A stretch of DNA of 7,337 nucleotides from Clostridiales bacterium (GTDB taxonomy: Bacteria > Bacillota > Clostridia > Lachnospirales > CAG-274). Under the pieces are notes generated by a model. That model made no database searches. It worked only from the letters and a program-made list of their open reading frames with translations, and was not told the origin of the DNA. Position numbers and translations under genes: made by a program. The stretch spans positions 3,200 through 10,536 of the forward strand of contig JAJQCI010000253.1 in the NCBI GenBank assembly GCA_021202835.1, given 5' to 3'. This document shows positions 1 through 6,934 of this stretch, in pieces. Within the stretch, counting starts at the first letter, position 1. Each line of letters opens with the position of its first letter.

Positions 1-567
1 GTGAGAAACATCTGTTAATCTTCTTTTAAAATATCTTTCGGCCTCTGTTTTTTCGGAAAAATAATTTCCGGCGGAGGCTTTGAATTTTTTCCTTTCATCG
101 AAGCATTCCTTTGTGTGATCACGCCTGCTGCCGTAATATATTATTTTGACAATAAGGCTGTCGAACCGCCTGAAGGATTCTTCTATTAAAGCATAGCCCC
201 TGTTTTTCCACATATTAAAGAGCCTGCCGTCTTTTGAATCGTTTTCCATGTAAAAGCTCATAGGCTCTAAGGTGATCATATAGCCCAAAAGAGCGGAATA
301 ATTTTCCACACAGCCGTATTTCCCAAACCAGTAATCTGCGGCTTCAATAAGCGTGTCAACAAATTTAAGAACAAGCTTATTATTTCCTATTACGGGATTT
401 TTTATGTTTTCGCTTGTGACATACCAGCATTCGCTTATAACCCAAAAATTAAGCTGCATGTTGTCTTTGTTTCTGCGCCACAAATTATAGAGCAGAAGCC
501 TTGCGGCGTTCCACCTGCCGAGCTTTTCAAGCAGAGCCAAGCCCTTTATTTCTTTGTAAATTCTCAT
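1..567 (-). CDS. Hypothetical protein, C-terminus beyond the window edge
   Basis: I do not recognise this protein. An open frame of 189 codons starts at ATG 567 and is still open at base 1, so the 3' end is missing. It begins MRIYKEIKGLALLEKLGRWN. A purine-rich ribosome binding site (AGGTGGG, 571-577) lies just upstream and supports this start. The sequence is rich in Trp, Tyr and Phe (for example NLWRRNKD and ADYWFGKYG), with charged, probably helical stretches toward the visible end (ERKKFK, ERYFKRRL). I see no signal peptide, membrane segment, nucleotide-binding loop or metal motif. It follows folBK by 32 nt in the same direction with no good terminator between, so it is probably the distal part of the folate operon. 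That position alone does not assign it a folate role. Confidence 0.75.
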   Translation of the reverse strand, partial: MRIYKEIKGLALLEKLGRWNAARLLLYNLWRRNKDNMQLNFWVISECWYVTSENIKNPVIGNNKLVLKFVDTLIEAADYWFGKYGCVENYSALLGYMITLEPMSFYMENDSKDGRLFNMWKNRGYALIEESFRRFDSLIVKIIYYGSRRDHTKECFDERKKFKASAGNYFSEKTEAERYFKRRLTDVSH

Positions 568-599
568 TTTCCCACCTGTATAAAACCCTGCCGTCGGGC

Positions 600-1397
600 T
601 TAAAGGTCGCAGATTCGTTTTCTCAAAACAGGGTGAACGAAATCGGGGGCAATTTGGCAGAGGGGAATTTTCACAAAGTCTCTCAGGTGCATTTCTCTGT
701 GGAGAATTGTAAGCTCCGGGCTGTCGGTTATAATGTCGTCATAGAAAATTATGTCCAAATCGAGAGTACGGGGGCCCCAGCGGAATGTCTTCTCTCTGCC
801 GCTGCTTTCCTCGATTTCCTTAAGCAGTCTTAAAAGCTCCTTCGGCTCAAGGGTTGTTTCTATTTCGGCGGCGCCGTTTAAAAACGTATCCTGTTCGGTA
901 TAGCCGTAGGGCTCTGTTTCGATAAGGTCGGAAACCTTTAAAAGTCTTACGGCGTTTTCGTTTTTAAGAAGCTTTAAGCCGTAGGCTATATATTCCTGTT
1001 TGTCTCCCATATTCGAGCCCATGGCTATGAAAACCCTGTGCCATTTTCTGTTCGTACATACGGAAACACAGCCGAATTTATGATTTACAGGGGCCTGTGG
1101 CTTCTTTATTTCAACATAAACCTCTCTTGCCCCGGGAAAACGGAAAAGAATTTCCTCCGCAAGGCCGTCTGCCGCCGTTTCTATAAGCTTAAATGTGTTT
1201 TCCGTCATAAAGTCACATACAAAGTCACAGACTTCGCCGTAGTTTACCGTTTTTGTCAAATCGTCTCTTTCGGCTGCGGCTTTAAAGTCTGTAAAAATCC
1301 CTATGCTTACGTAAAAATATTGTCCCTTTTCGTTTTCCTCGGGATAAACGCCGTGATTGGCGAAGATTTCCAAATCATCTATTTTAATTAAGTCCAT
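600..1397 (-). CDS. folBK: Bifunctional dihydroneopterin aldolase / hydroxymethyl-dihydropterin pyrophosphokinase (FolB-FolK fusion)
   Basis: This 265-residue fusion catalyses two consecutive cytoplasmic steps of folate synthesis. The FolB part (about 1-118) cleaves dihydroneopterin to 6-hydroxymethyl-dihydropterin and glycolaldehyde. The FolK part (about 120-265) pyrophosphorylates that product with ATP. FolB signatures are NHGVYPEE (Glu21), VNYGEV (Tyr53) and EIKKP (Lys99), matching the catalytic Glu, Tyr and Lys of the family. FolK signatures are FIAMGSNMGD (123-132), the TEPYG segment near 161, RWGPRTLDLDI (206-216, with Asp213 and Asp215 as the Mg ligands) and the LHREMHLRDFV stretch with Arg239. 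Each half has about the length of a stand-alone enzyme, so the fusion looks intact. The start overlaps the end of folP by 14 nt. Its GGAGG (1410-1414) lies inside folP at a long 12-nt spacing, which suggests translational coupling. FolB-FolK fusions are known in other Firmicutes. Confidence 0.96.
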   Translation of the reverse strand: MDLIKIDDLEIFANHGVYPEENEKGQYFYVSIGIFTDFKAAAERDDLTKTVNYGEVCDFVCDFMTENTFKLIETAADGLAEEILFRFPGAREVYVEIKKPQAPVNHKFGCVSVCTNRKWHRVFIAMGSNMGDKQEYIAYGLKLLKNENAVRLLKVSDLIETEPYGYTEQDTFLNGAAEIETTLEPKELLRLLKEIEESSGREKTFRWGPRTLDLDIIFYDDIITDSPELTILHREMHLRDFVKIPLCQIAPDFVHPVLRKRICDL

Positions 1398-2199
1398 TTT
1401 TAAGTATTGCCTCCGTCATAATAAGGGCACGCCTGTTTGCCGCCACATCGTGAACTCTGAAAAAAGCCGCCCCTTTAACCCTCCCGAAAACAGTGGTGGC
1501 TATGGTGCCCTCTGCTCTCTCATCTGCAGGAAGGCTGAGGGTTAGGCCTATAACCGATTTTCTGGATGTTCCCAAAAGTATAGGCAGGCCGAAGATTTTG
1601 AGCCTGTCAAGCTCTCTTATAGCTGTTAAATTTTGTTTATAGTTCTTTCCGAAGCCCACACCGGGGTCTAGAATTATTTTGTCTCTTAAAATTCCGGCTT
1701 TTTCCGCAATGCCGAGAGTTTCTCCCAAATCGGAAATAACATCATCCATAAAGCTTTCATAAACGGCTTCGGCTCTGTTATGCATAAGACAGCAGGGCAC
1801 ATCGAATTTTTTTATAATCCCGGCAATTTTATTGTCATATTTAAGCCCCCATATATCGTTTAGAAGGTCGGCTCCGGCGGAAAAGGCAGCTTCCGCAACC
1901 GCAGATTTATATGTGTCAACTGAAACCGGCACGTCAAACCGGGCCTTAACCCCTTCTATAACGGGGCAGACTCTTTCGATTTCTTCCCTATCGCTTATTT
2001 TAGTGTAGTTCGGCCGTGTCGACTCTCCCCCTATGTCTATAATATCTGCCCCTTCGTTTACCATTTCCTCACAGTGTTTAAGGGCCTTGTCAAGGCTGTT
2101 AAACCTGCCTCCGTCTGAAAATGAGTCGGGGGTTACGTTCAAAATTCCCATAATATAGGCCTTGTTTTCAGTGTCGAAATCTCTTTTTCCTATTTTCAT
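1384..2199 (-). CDS. folP: Dihydropteroate synthase
   Basis: This 271-residue TIM-barrel enzyme condenses hydroxymethyl-dihydropterin diphosphate with p-aminobenzoate to dihydropteroate, and it is the sulfonamide target. Motifs in order: MGILNVTPDSFSDGG (17-31, Asn21 a metal/diphosphate ligand), DIGGESTRP (55-63), SVDT (Asp95), LLNDIWG (Asn114), CLMHNR (137-142), DPGVGFGK (Asp178-Lys185), LLGTSRKSVIG (Lys214) and FRVHDV (Arg248, His250). All expected pterin- and phosphate-binding residues are present. One oddity is the loop after ESTRP, where Asn64 replaces the usual Gly. The ribosome binding site AGGAGG (2204-2209) overlaps the stop codon of the upstream HD gene at only 4 nt from the ATG, so translation is probably coupled. 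The 3' end overlaps folBK, whose enzyme supplies its substrate. Confidence 0.97.
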   Translation of the reverse strand: MKIGKRDFDTENKAYIMGILNVTPDSFSDGGRFNSLDKALKHCEEMVNEGADIIDIGGESTRPNYTKISDREEIERVCPVIEGVKARFDVPVSVDTYKSAVAEAAFSAGADLLNDIWGLKYDNKIAGIIKKFDVPCCLMHNRAEAVYESFMDDVISDLGETLGIAEKAGILRDKIILDPGVGFGKNYKQNLTAIRELDRLKIFGLPILLGTSRKSVIGLTLSLPADERAEGTIATTVFGRVKGAAFFRVHDVAANRRALIMTEAILKNGLN

Positions 2200-2207
2200 G
2201 GTTCCTC

Positions 2208-2681
2208 CTATATTGTTAAAGCAAGGTTCTTTTTTTCGTCACTCCAATAGCAGGCTCCCCTTGCCTTACAGTGAAGACAGTCTCTTGAAAGCTTGTCGGC
2301 TCTGTAGAAAAGACCGCTGAAAGTTTTTTCTTCTGCTGTCTCAATATCTCCGTGATTTCTTATGACCTGACAGACAATTTCGGCTTCGTTGTATGAAAAA
2401 CCGCTTCGCCTTAAAATCTCCTCTGCAAGCTCGGCGCTTTTAATGTGGTGGTTGTGGCTGCCTTCGGCTCTGCCTATGTCGTGAAGCAGGGCCGCAGCAT
2501 AGACAAGCTCCTTGTCAAGGGGAACTCCCTCTTCATAAGACAAAAGCATTGTTATTCTGGCCACGTCTACACAGTGGCGCAGGTCGTGACAGCAGAAAAT
2601 TCTGTCTCTTTCGGCAAACTCTATTACCGACTGATAATATTTGTATTTATCGTTTATAAGTATTCTGTTTACTCTTTCCAT
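2208..2681 (-). CDS. HD-domain metal-dependent phosphohydrolase of the folate cluster
   Basis: This 157-residue cytoplasmic protein has the HD superfamily pattern: His36 in HDLRHCVDVARI, the paired His67-Asp68 in ALLHDIGR, His78/His79 and His110 as possible further ligands, and Asp129 in the ADKLSRD segment. Such proteins are metal-dependent phosphohydrolases acting on nucleotides or related phosphate esters. The C-terminus holds a Cys cluster, C135-x2-C138-x5-C144, followed by YWSDEKKN; I recall a similar tail in HD proteins beside folate genes of other Clostridia. The exact substrate cannot be read from the sequence. The place between folC and folP, with no Nudix gene in the window, makes dihydroneopterin (tri)phosphate dephosphorylation a reasonable guess. 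The start overlaps the folC end by 35 nt and is supported by AGGAG at 2694-2698, 12 nt upstream. The stop overlaps the folP ribosome binding site. Confidence 0.88.
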   Translation of the reverse strand: MERVNRILINDKYKYYQSVIEFAERDRIFCCHDLRHCVDVARITMLLSYEEGVPLDKELVYAAALLHDIGRAEGSHNHHIKSAELAEEILRRSGFSYNEAEIVCQVIRNHGDIETAEEKTFSGLFYRADKLSRDCLHCKARGACYWSDEKKNLALTI

Positions 2682-3921
2682 AGCTTATAATATCTCCTAA
2701 ATAGGACAGTGAGCCGCAGGCAAGTATAATGTCTTCTTTGCCTGCTTCTTCTTCTGCAAGCTCGGCCGCTTCGGTTATTTCGGCGGTTTCACAGCTTACC
2801 CCTTTTTTATTTATTATTTCGCTTAAAGTCCTTCCGCTTAAGGCTCTGTTATTTTCAGGCGTAACGGCAAAAACCTTTTTCGCCATAGGCAAAATTTCAT
2901 CTAAAATTTCCGAATAATCCTTATCCTTAAGAATTCCCAAAATAATTATAAATTTTCTTTTCCCGAAAAGCTCTTCCATACTTTTTTTTAAAGCCCTTGC
3001 CCCCTGTGGGTTGTGACAGCCGTCACATATAAAAAGAGGATTTTCGGAAATAACCTCTGTTCTGCCGGGCCATTTTGCCGCTGATATATTTTTATCCGGC
3101 TCCTTTATATCCCAGCCTGAGTCTTTAAGAATATCCAGCGCTTTAAGGGCCAAAACGGCGTTTTTAACCTGATAGCCCCCTAAAAGGCTTATTCTGACGC
3201 CCCTGTGGCTTTCAAAATCAAAAACAGTTCCCTTAAGGCTCATTTCTTTTATAACTGCTTCAGAGCTGTATGCTGTATACATAGGGGCATTTTTCTCTCC
3301 TGCGGCTTTTTCTATAACCTTAAGAACGGAGCCCCTTTCACCTGTGCAGACGGGAACGCCCTCCTTAATAATTCCGGCTTTTGCAGCGGCGATTTCCTCA
3401 AGGCTGTCTCCCAAAATATTTTTGTGGTCAAGGCCTATTGTTGTTATAACTGAAAGAACGGTTGTTTTGACAATATTTGTTGCGTCAAGCTCTCCGCCGA
3501 GGCCGGTTTCCAAAACAACAATATCACAGCCTTTTCTTTTAAACCACAGAAAGCCCAAAACGGTTTCAAACTCGAAAAGGGTAGGGGAGAGGCTTTTTTC
3601 TCTGCATAGATTCAAAAGATATTCGGCAAGGCTAAAATATTCCGCTTCCGTTATTTCTTCACCGTTTACCTGATATTTTTCAAAATAAGAGGTTACGGAA
3701 GGGGAAATATAGCGGCCGGTTTTAAAGCCGGAAAGACTTAAAACCGTTGAAACAAAGGCAAGAACGGAGCCCTTGCCGTTTGTGCCGGCTATATGGATGA
3801 ATTTAAGGCTGTTTTGAGGGTTTCCGGCGGCGGCCGCCAAGGCGGCGGTTTGTTCAAGGCCGAAAACAGAGCCCTTTTCTCCCAGCTTTTTTATTTCGTT
3901 TTTAATATAATTATCGGTCAT
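2647..3921 (-). CDS. folC: Dihydrofolate synthase / folylpolyglutamate synthase
   Basis: This 424-residue Mur-ligase-family enzyme uses ATP to attach glutamate to dihydropteroate and to extend the polyglutamate tail of folates, which retains them in the cell. The P-loop is GTNGKGS (46-52). It is followed by the substrate loop SPSVTSYFEKYQVNG (73-87), where the usual SPH is SPS. Next come LETGLGGELDATN (137-149), GLDHKNILG (His166, Mg site) and EEIAAAKAGI, with Lys181 at the position of the carbamylated lysine. The C-terminal domain opens near 285 with PGRTE and carries DGCHNPQGARAL (Asp300, His303) and ILGILKDKDY. Length is normal for the family. Clustering with folP and folBK suggests that it has the dihydrofolate synthase activity as well as polyglutamylation; this is inference. 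AAGG (3929-3932) lies 7 nt before the ATG and overlaps the stop of the upstream sensor gene. Confidence 0.96.
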   Translation of the reverse strand: MTDNYIKNEIKKLGEKGSVFGLEQTAALAAAAGNPQNSLKFIHIAGTNGKGSVLAFVSTVLSLSGFKTGRYISPSVTSYFEKYQVNGEEITEAEYFSLAEYLLNLCREKSLSPTLFEFETVLGFLWFKRKGCDIVVLETGLGGELDATNIVKTTVLSVITTIGLDHKNILGDSLEEIAAAKAGIIKEGVPVCTGERGSVLKVIEKAAGEKNAPMYTAYSSEAVIKEMSLKGTVFDFESHRGVRISLLGGYQVKNAVLALKALDILKDSGWDIKEPDKNISAAKWPGRTEVISENPLFICDGCHNPQGARALKKSMEELFGKRKFIIILGILKDKDYSEILDEILPMAKKVFAVTPENNRALSGRTLSEIINKKGVSCETAEITEAAELAEEEAGKEDIILACGSLSYLGDIISYGKSKQNTYKR

Positions 3922-3930
3922 AATATTACC

Positions 3931-5841
3931 TTATTTCTTAAAAAAGTAATCGTTTCCGGGGCCTTCGGCAAACCTTTCATATTCACCGGAGCACCTTTTA
4001 ACAAAATCCTCATAGCCTATGTCAAGGCTGTCGGTGAAGTAAAGGGCCGCAGTTGTCTTTACATTATAGTGTTCGTTTGTCTCGGGGAAGACGAAGCCCA
4101 AATCAAGCTCTTTGGCTATTTCATCGGCGAAAAAGCTGACATTTTCGGGAGGGCCTATAATACCCAGACTGTCGGAAAGAATTCTGCCAACTACACAGTT
4201 TATGTTTTCCGTAACAACATTTACTATAAACCTCAGAGCCTCTTCTCCTGCGCTGAGCCTTTTATCCTCAAGGTCATAAAAGTTATGAAGCTTTATAATG
4301 CTTACACAAAGGCTTTCGCCCCCGGCCATGGCTTCGTTATAGCGCTGTTTGAGAATTTCGAGGAAGGAATATTTGTTATAAGCCCCGGTAAACCTGTCAA
4401 GCTCGGCGGCACGTTTAAGGGCTATTTCCTTTCTTGTAAACCTGTCTACGTCTATAATAAGCCCGAGGGCTTCAACGGGATTTCCCATATCGTCGTTTAC
4501 TATAACAAAGGTGTGTTCGAAATATCTGTATTTTCCGTCGGCCGTTTTTCTTCTGTAGACTATGGGCTGAGTTTTTCTGCCCAGCCTTATGTCCTTAATC
4601 CACCGTGTATAATTTTCGGCGTCATCAGGGTGAATATAAAGAGATTCCGGCGTAAAATCAGACCCCACATAGGGAACGAACTCCGTACCGAAAATTTCCT
4701 TATAGAAGGGGCTTACGGCAAAGGTTGAATTGGCAAGGTCCCACTTTAGGAAAACGGCCCTCTTTTTCATAAAAAGCGCACCGTATCTTTTTGACATAAC
4801 GGCCATAGCCGTATCGCCGTTTGCGGCATTTTCGGCCATTTTATTAATCTGCTTCACCGCCCCGGCGAGATATCTGTTGCCCTTTTTGATTTCTATGGGA
4901 GCATAGCTCTTGCTTTCGTTCATAACCTCAAGCTCTCTTATAACCGTATCTATAGGCTTAAGAACATCTGCCGAATATCTGTAAAGTATGAAAAAGCCAA
5001 GTAAAATCAAAATTATACAGGCGCAAACCACAACGGAGAAAATAATATTAAAGGCGTTATACAGATTCTTCCCCGAAAGAAGATAGAAAACCTTCCACTC
5101 GGAATCGGCGCCGTTTAAATAAATTTTGCTTTCGCTTACAAAATATGTATTCGGAATAAGGCCGCTTTCTTCGGACTTCTGAAGCTCGCTGTAGGTATAG
5201 TCGGAGGGGGTGCCCGTGTTAAGCTGAACGGAATTTCCGGCTCCGTCGAAAAGAATAAAGCTGCTGTCACTGTTTCGTGAAAGATTGCCCTGGGTGGAGC
5301 TGAAAACACGAAAGCTTATCTTTGAAGCAATAAAGCCCAAAAGCTCTCTGTTTTCAAAAACGGGAACAGCCGCAATGAAATATTCTTCGTCTTCAAGATT
5401 CCCCTCTATGGCGTCGGAGATAAGAGTGCCGAAGGCTGCTTTTCTTATCCAGTTTTCGTCCTGCTCCGACAGGCTGACAGTCAGCGGCTTGGCGGAAAGA
5501 AGAACCTCCATATCTTCATTAAGAAAAATTATGTTTTCAACATAGTCGCTTGTTAAGCTTCCCGTGCTTATCATATCTATAAGCCCGTACAGATTGGCTG
5601 TTTCGTTCTTTAAGCCCAAACGGGCTGCCTCTGTTTCAGCAATTCCCGAAAGAGTGTTTGTATAGCCTGTCAGATAGCTGCTTATAAAATTCGCTGCCAT
5701 ATCGGTCCTTGAGGCCGAAAGGTTTTCATATTCGTCTTCAAAAACCTTTACGCTGTTTTTTGTTATTTTAGCAAACAAAATAAAGGCGATAATTACGGCG
5801 GCGACATAAACCGTAATATAAATATATCTTCTCTTTTTCAC
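3931..5841 (-). CDS. Membrane-bound sensor with HAMP-like, PAS and degenerate GGDEF domains
   Basis: This 636-residue protein starts with GTG at 5841, supported by AAAGGGGG (5849-5856) 7 nt upstream. Domain order: transmembrane segment about 7-25; an extracytoplasmic region of about 235 residues that looks Cache-like; a second membrane segment about 265-288; a HAMP-like linker about 289-345; a PAS domain about 355-470 (IHPDDAENYTRW, then YRRKTADGKYRYFEHTF); and a GGDEF-fold domain about 480-630, opening with DRFTGAYNKYSF. The catalytic signature is lost. RIGGDEF is replaced by RILSDSL (553-559), the first metal Asp is Lys517, and the usual Asn-Asp substrate contacts are altered (Glu525; AGEEAL for xGDxxL). 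Diguanylate cyclase activity is therefore not expected; a nucleotide-binding or signal-transmitting role is more likely. It sits 23 nt after folD and 9 nt before folC, an unusual neighbour for folate enzymes. The signal it senses is unknown. Confidence 0.9.
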   Translation of the reverse strand: MKKRRYIYITVYVAAVIIAFILFAKITKNSVKVFEDEYENLSASRTDMAANFISSYLTGYTNTLSGIAETEAARLGLKNETANLYGLIDMISTGSLTSDYVENIIFLNEDMEVLLSAKPLTVSLSEQDENWIRKAAFGTLISDAIEGNLEDEEYFIAAVPVFENRELLGFIASKISFRVFSSTQGNLSRNSDSSFILFDGAGNSVQLNTGTPSDYTYSELQKSEESGLIPNTYFVSESKIYLNGADSEWKVFYLLSGKNLYNAFNIIFSVVVCACIILILLGFFILYRYSADVLKPIDTVIRELEVMNESKSYAPIEIKKGNRYLAGAVKQINKMAENAANGDTAMAVMSKRYGALFMKKRAVFLKWDLANSTFAVSPFYKEIFGTEFVPYVGSDFTPESLYIHPDDAENYTRWIKDIRLGRKTQPIVYRRKTADGKYRYFEHTFVIVNDDMGNPVEALGLIIDVDRFTRKEIALKRAAELDRFTGAYNKYSFLEILKQRYNEAMAGGESLCVSIIKLHNFYDLEDKRLSAGEEALRFIVNVVTENINCVVGRILSDSLGIIGPPENVSFFADEIAKELDLGFVFPETNEHYNVKTTAALYFTDSLDIGYEDFVKRCSGEYERFAEGPGNDYFFKK

Positions 5842-5864
5842 GGGTTATCCCCCTTTAAAACAAT

Positions 5865-6710
5865 TTATCCCTGCTGTTTTCGGGCTTCAAGACAGTTTTT
5901 CATAAGCATGGCTATTGTCATGGGGCCAACCCCTCCGGGAACCGGGGTTATGGCATAGGCAACAGGCTCAACGCTTTCGAAGTCAACATCTCCGCAAAGC
6001 TTGTTGTTTTCGTTTCTGTGGATACCTACGTCAATAACAACAGCCCCCTCTTTAACATAAGAGGCGTCTATAAATTTGGGCTTGCCTATTGCCGCTACGA
6101 GTATGTCGGCTCTTTTTGTGACGCTTCTTAAGTCCTTTGTTTTAGAATGGCATATTGTAACCGTTCCGTTTTCTCTTAAAAGAAGAACCGCCATAGGCTT
6201 GCCCACTATGTTTGAACGGCCTATAACAACACATTCCTTTCCCGTTATGTCAACACCGGTTCTCTTTATAAGCTCGATAATGCCTGCAGGAGTACAGGGG
6301 AGGAAGCCTTTTTCACCTGTTAAAAGGGCGCCGGCGCTTTGAATGTGGAAGCCGTCAACATCCTTTTTGGGGGATATTGTTTCAATGACCCTGCTTTCGG
6401 AAATATGCTTAGGCAGAGGAAGCTGAACGAGTATGCCGTTTACATCGCTGTCGTCGTTTAATTTACGAATAAGACTTAAAAGCTCCTCTTCCGAAACGTC
6501 TTCGGGCAGATTATATGCCCTTGAAACAATGCCCGTGTAGGCGCAGGCTTTTTTCTTATTTCCAACGTAAACAGTTGAGGCCGGGTCTTCCCCCACCTGT
6601 ATAACAGCCAGAGTAACATCTATGCCTTTTTCTTTAAGAGCGGAAACCTCCGCCTTAACCTCGTCCTTTATTATTCCCGAAATAACCTTGCCGTCTATTC
6701 TTATTGCCAT
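5865..6710 (-). CDS. folD: Bifunctional methylenetetrahydrofolate dehydrogenase / methenyltetrahydrofolate cyclohydrolase
   Basis: This 281-residue cytoplasmic enzyme interconverts 5,10-methylene-, 5,10-methenyl- and 10-formyl-tetrahydrofolate using NAD(P), feeding purine, formyl-Met and C1 metabolism. Motifs: YVGNKKKAC with catalytic Tyr48 and Lys52, GILVQLPLP (92-100), KDVDGFH (116-122), PCTPAGII (138-145), the dinucleotide-binding GRSNIVGKP (164-172), CHSKT, and PVPGGVGPMT (256-265). Length and all key residues are normal. A frame with a TTG at 6725 would add five residues, but that TTG overlaps the Shine-Dalgarno sequence, so ATG 6710 is the better start. It is the first gene after the promoter at 6748-6776 and is followed after 23 nt by the sensor gene, so it leads the operon. 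Confidence 0.97.
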   Translation of the reverse strand: MAIRIDGKVISGIIKDEVKAEVSALKEKGIDVTLAVIQVGEDPASTVYVGNKKKACAYTGIVSRAYNLPEDVSEEELLSLIRKLNDDSDVNGILVQLPLPKHISESRVIETISPKKDVDGFHIQSAGALLTGEKGFLPCTPAGIIELIKRTGVDITGKECVVIGRSNIVGKPMAVLLLRENGTVTICHSKTKDLRSVTKRADILVAAIGKPKFIDASYVKEGAVVIDVGIHRNENNKLCGDVDFESVEPVAYAITPVPGGVGPMTIAMLMKNCLEARKQQG

Positions 6711-6716
6711 ATTAAA

Positions 6717-6723
6717 CCCTCCC
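6717..6723 (-). promoter_or_regulatory. folD ribosome binding site
   Basis: GGGAGGG on the minus strand, 6 nt before ATG 6710. It decides the folD start, because the alternative TTG codon (6723-6725) shares a base with this site and has no site of its own. Confidence 0.85.
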
Positions 6724-6747
6724 AAGTGTAAATTTTCAATTTTCTTA

Positions 6748-6776
6748 ATTATACCTCAAATTACCCTTCTAATCAA
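6748..6776 (-). promoter_or_regulatory. Sigma-A-type promoter of the folD-led folate operon
   Basis: On the minus strand TTGATT (6771-6776) is separated by exactly 17 nt from a perfect TATAAT (6748-6753). Transcription should start near 6741, giving a 5' leader of about 30 nt before the folD ATG. AT-rich sequence lies just upstream of the -35 element. The leader is too short for a tetrahydrofolate riboswitch, and I see no clear operator. The site lies downstream of the terminator at 6854-6893, so the operon is insulated from the preceding gene. Confidence 0.8.
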
Positions 6777-6853
6777 TATAAATTTCCATCAAAAAGTAAT
6801 GCGGCTGTATGCTGCTCGGTGAAGTGTGTTATAAAATAAGGAAAAGAAAATAT

Positions 6854-6893
6854 AAAAAAAGGCCCTGCCATATTATTATGGCAAAAAGCCTTT
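6854..6893 (-). terminator. Intrinsic terminator of the DUF6465-like gene
   Basis: An inner 7-bp stem TGCCATA/TATGGCA (6866-6872 with 6877-6883) closes a 4-nt loop. An outer stem pairs AAAGGC (6858-6863) with GCCTTT (6888-6893) across a small internal loop. On the minus strand the hairpin runs into seven T residues (6854-6860) and then ATATTTT. It lies about 40 nt past the stop codon at 6935. The plus strand also has a partly T-rich tail, but no plus-strand gene is present to use it. Confidence 0.88.
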
Positions 6894-6934
6894 CATTTTT
6901 ATGCTTTTCGGTTTTTAAAATAAATCCGCAGGCT

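Noticed and set aside
583..601. Weak hairpin with a short T run at the end of folBK, a possible terminator
   Set aside because: The minus-strand stem is only about 6 bp with a G-U pair and a 7-nt loop, followed by about one further T before TATAC. It overlaps the folBK stop, and the next gene starts 32 nt later.
501..833. Plus-strand frame of 110 codons
   Set aside because: It lies antisense to the FolK half of folBK and the start of the left-edge gene, with no recognisable domain. The minus-strand reading explains the sequence.
3793..4728. Open plus-strand frame of 311 codons
   Set aside because: It is antisense to the folC start and the C-terminal third of the sensor gene, both supported by domain motifs. 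It resembles no family I know and its bounds follow the codon pattern of the opposite strand.
6711..6725. TTG start adding five residues to FolD
   Set aside because: The TTG overlaps the GGGAGGG ribosome binding site of the ATG at 6710, and the added residues MGGFN are just that site translated.
6711..6741. Tetrahydrofolate riboswitch upstream of folD
   Set aside because: The predicted leader is only about 30 nt and holds the ribosome binding site; there is no room for the aptamer and no matching conserved core.
6801..6815. Small hairpin GCGGC/GCTGC between the terminator and the folD promoter
   Set aside because: Five pairs including a G-U, without a T tract; within chance expectation and unrelated in sequence to the 89-bp element.
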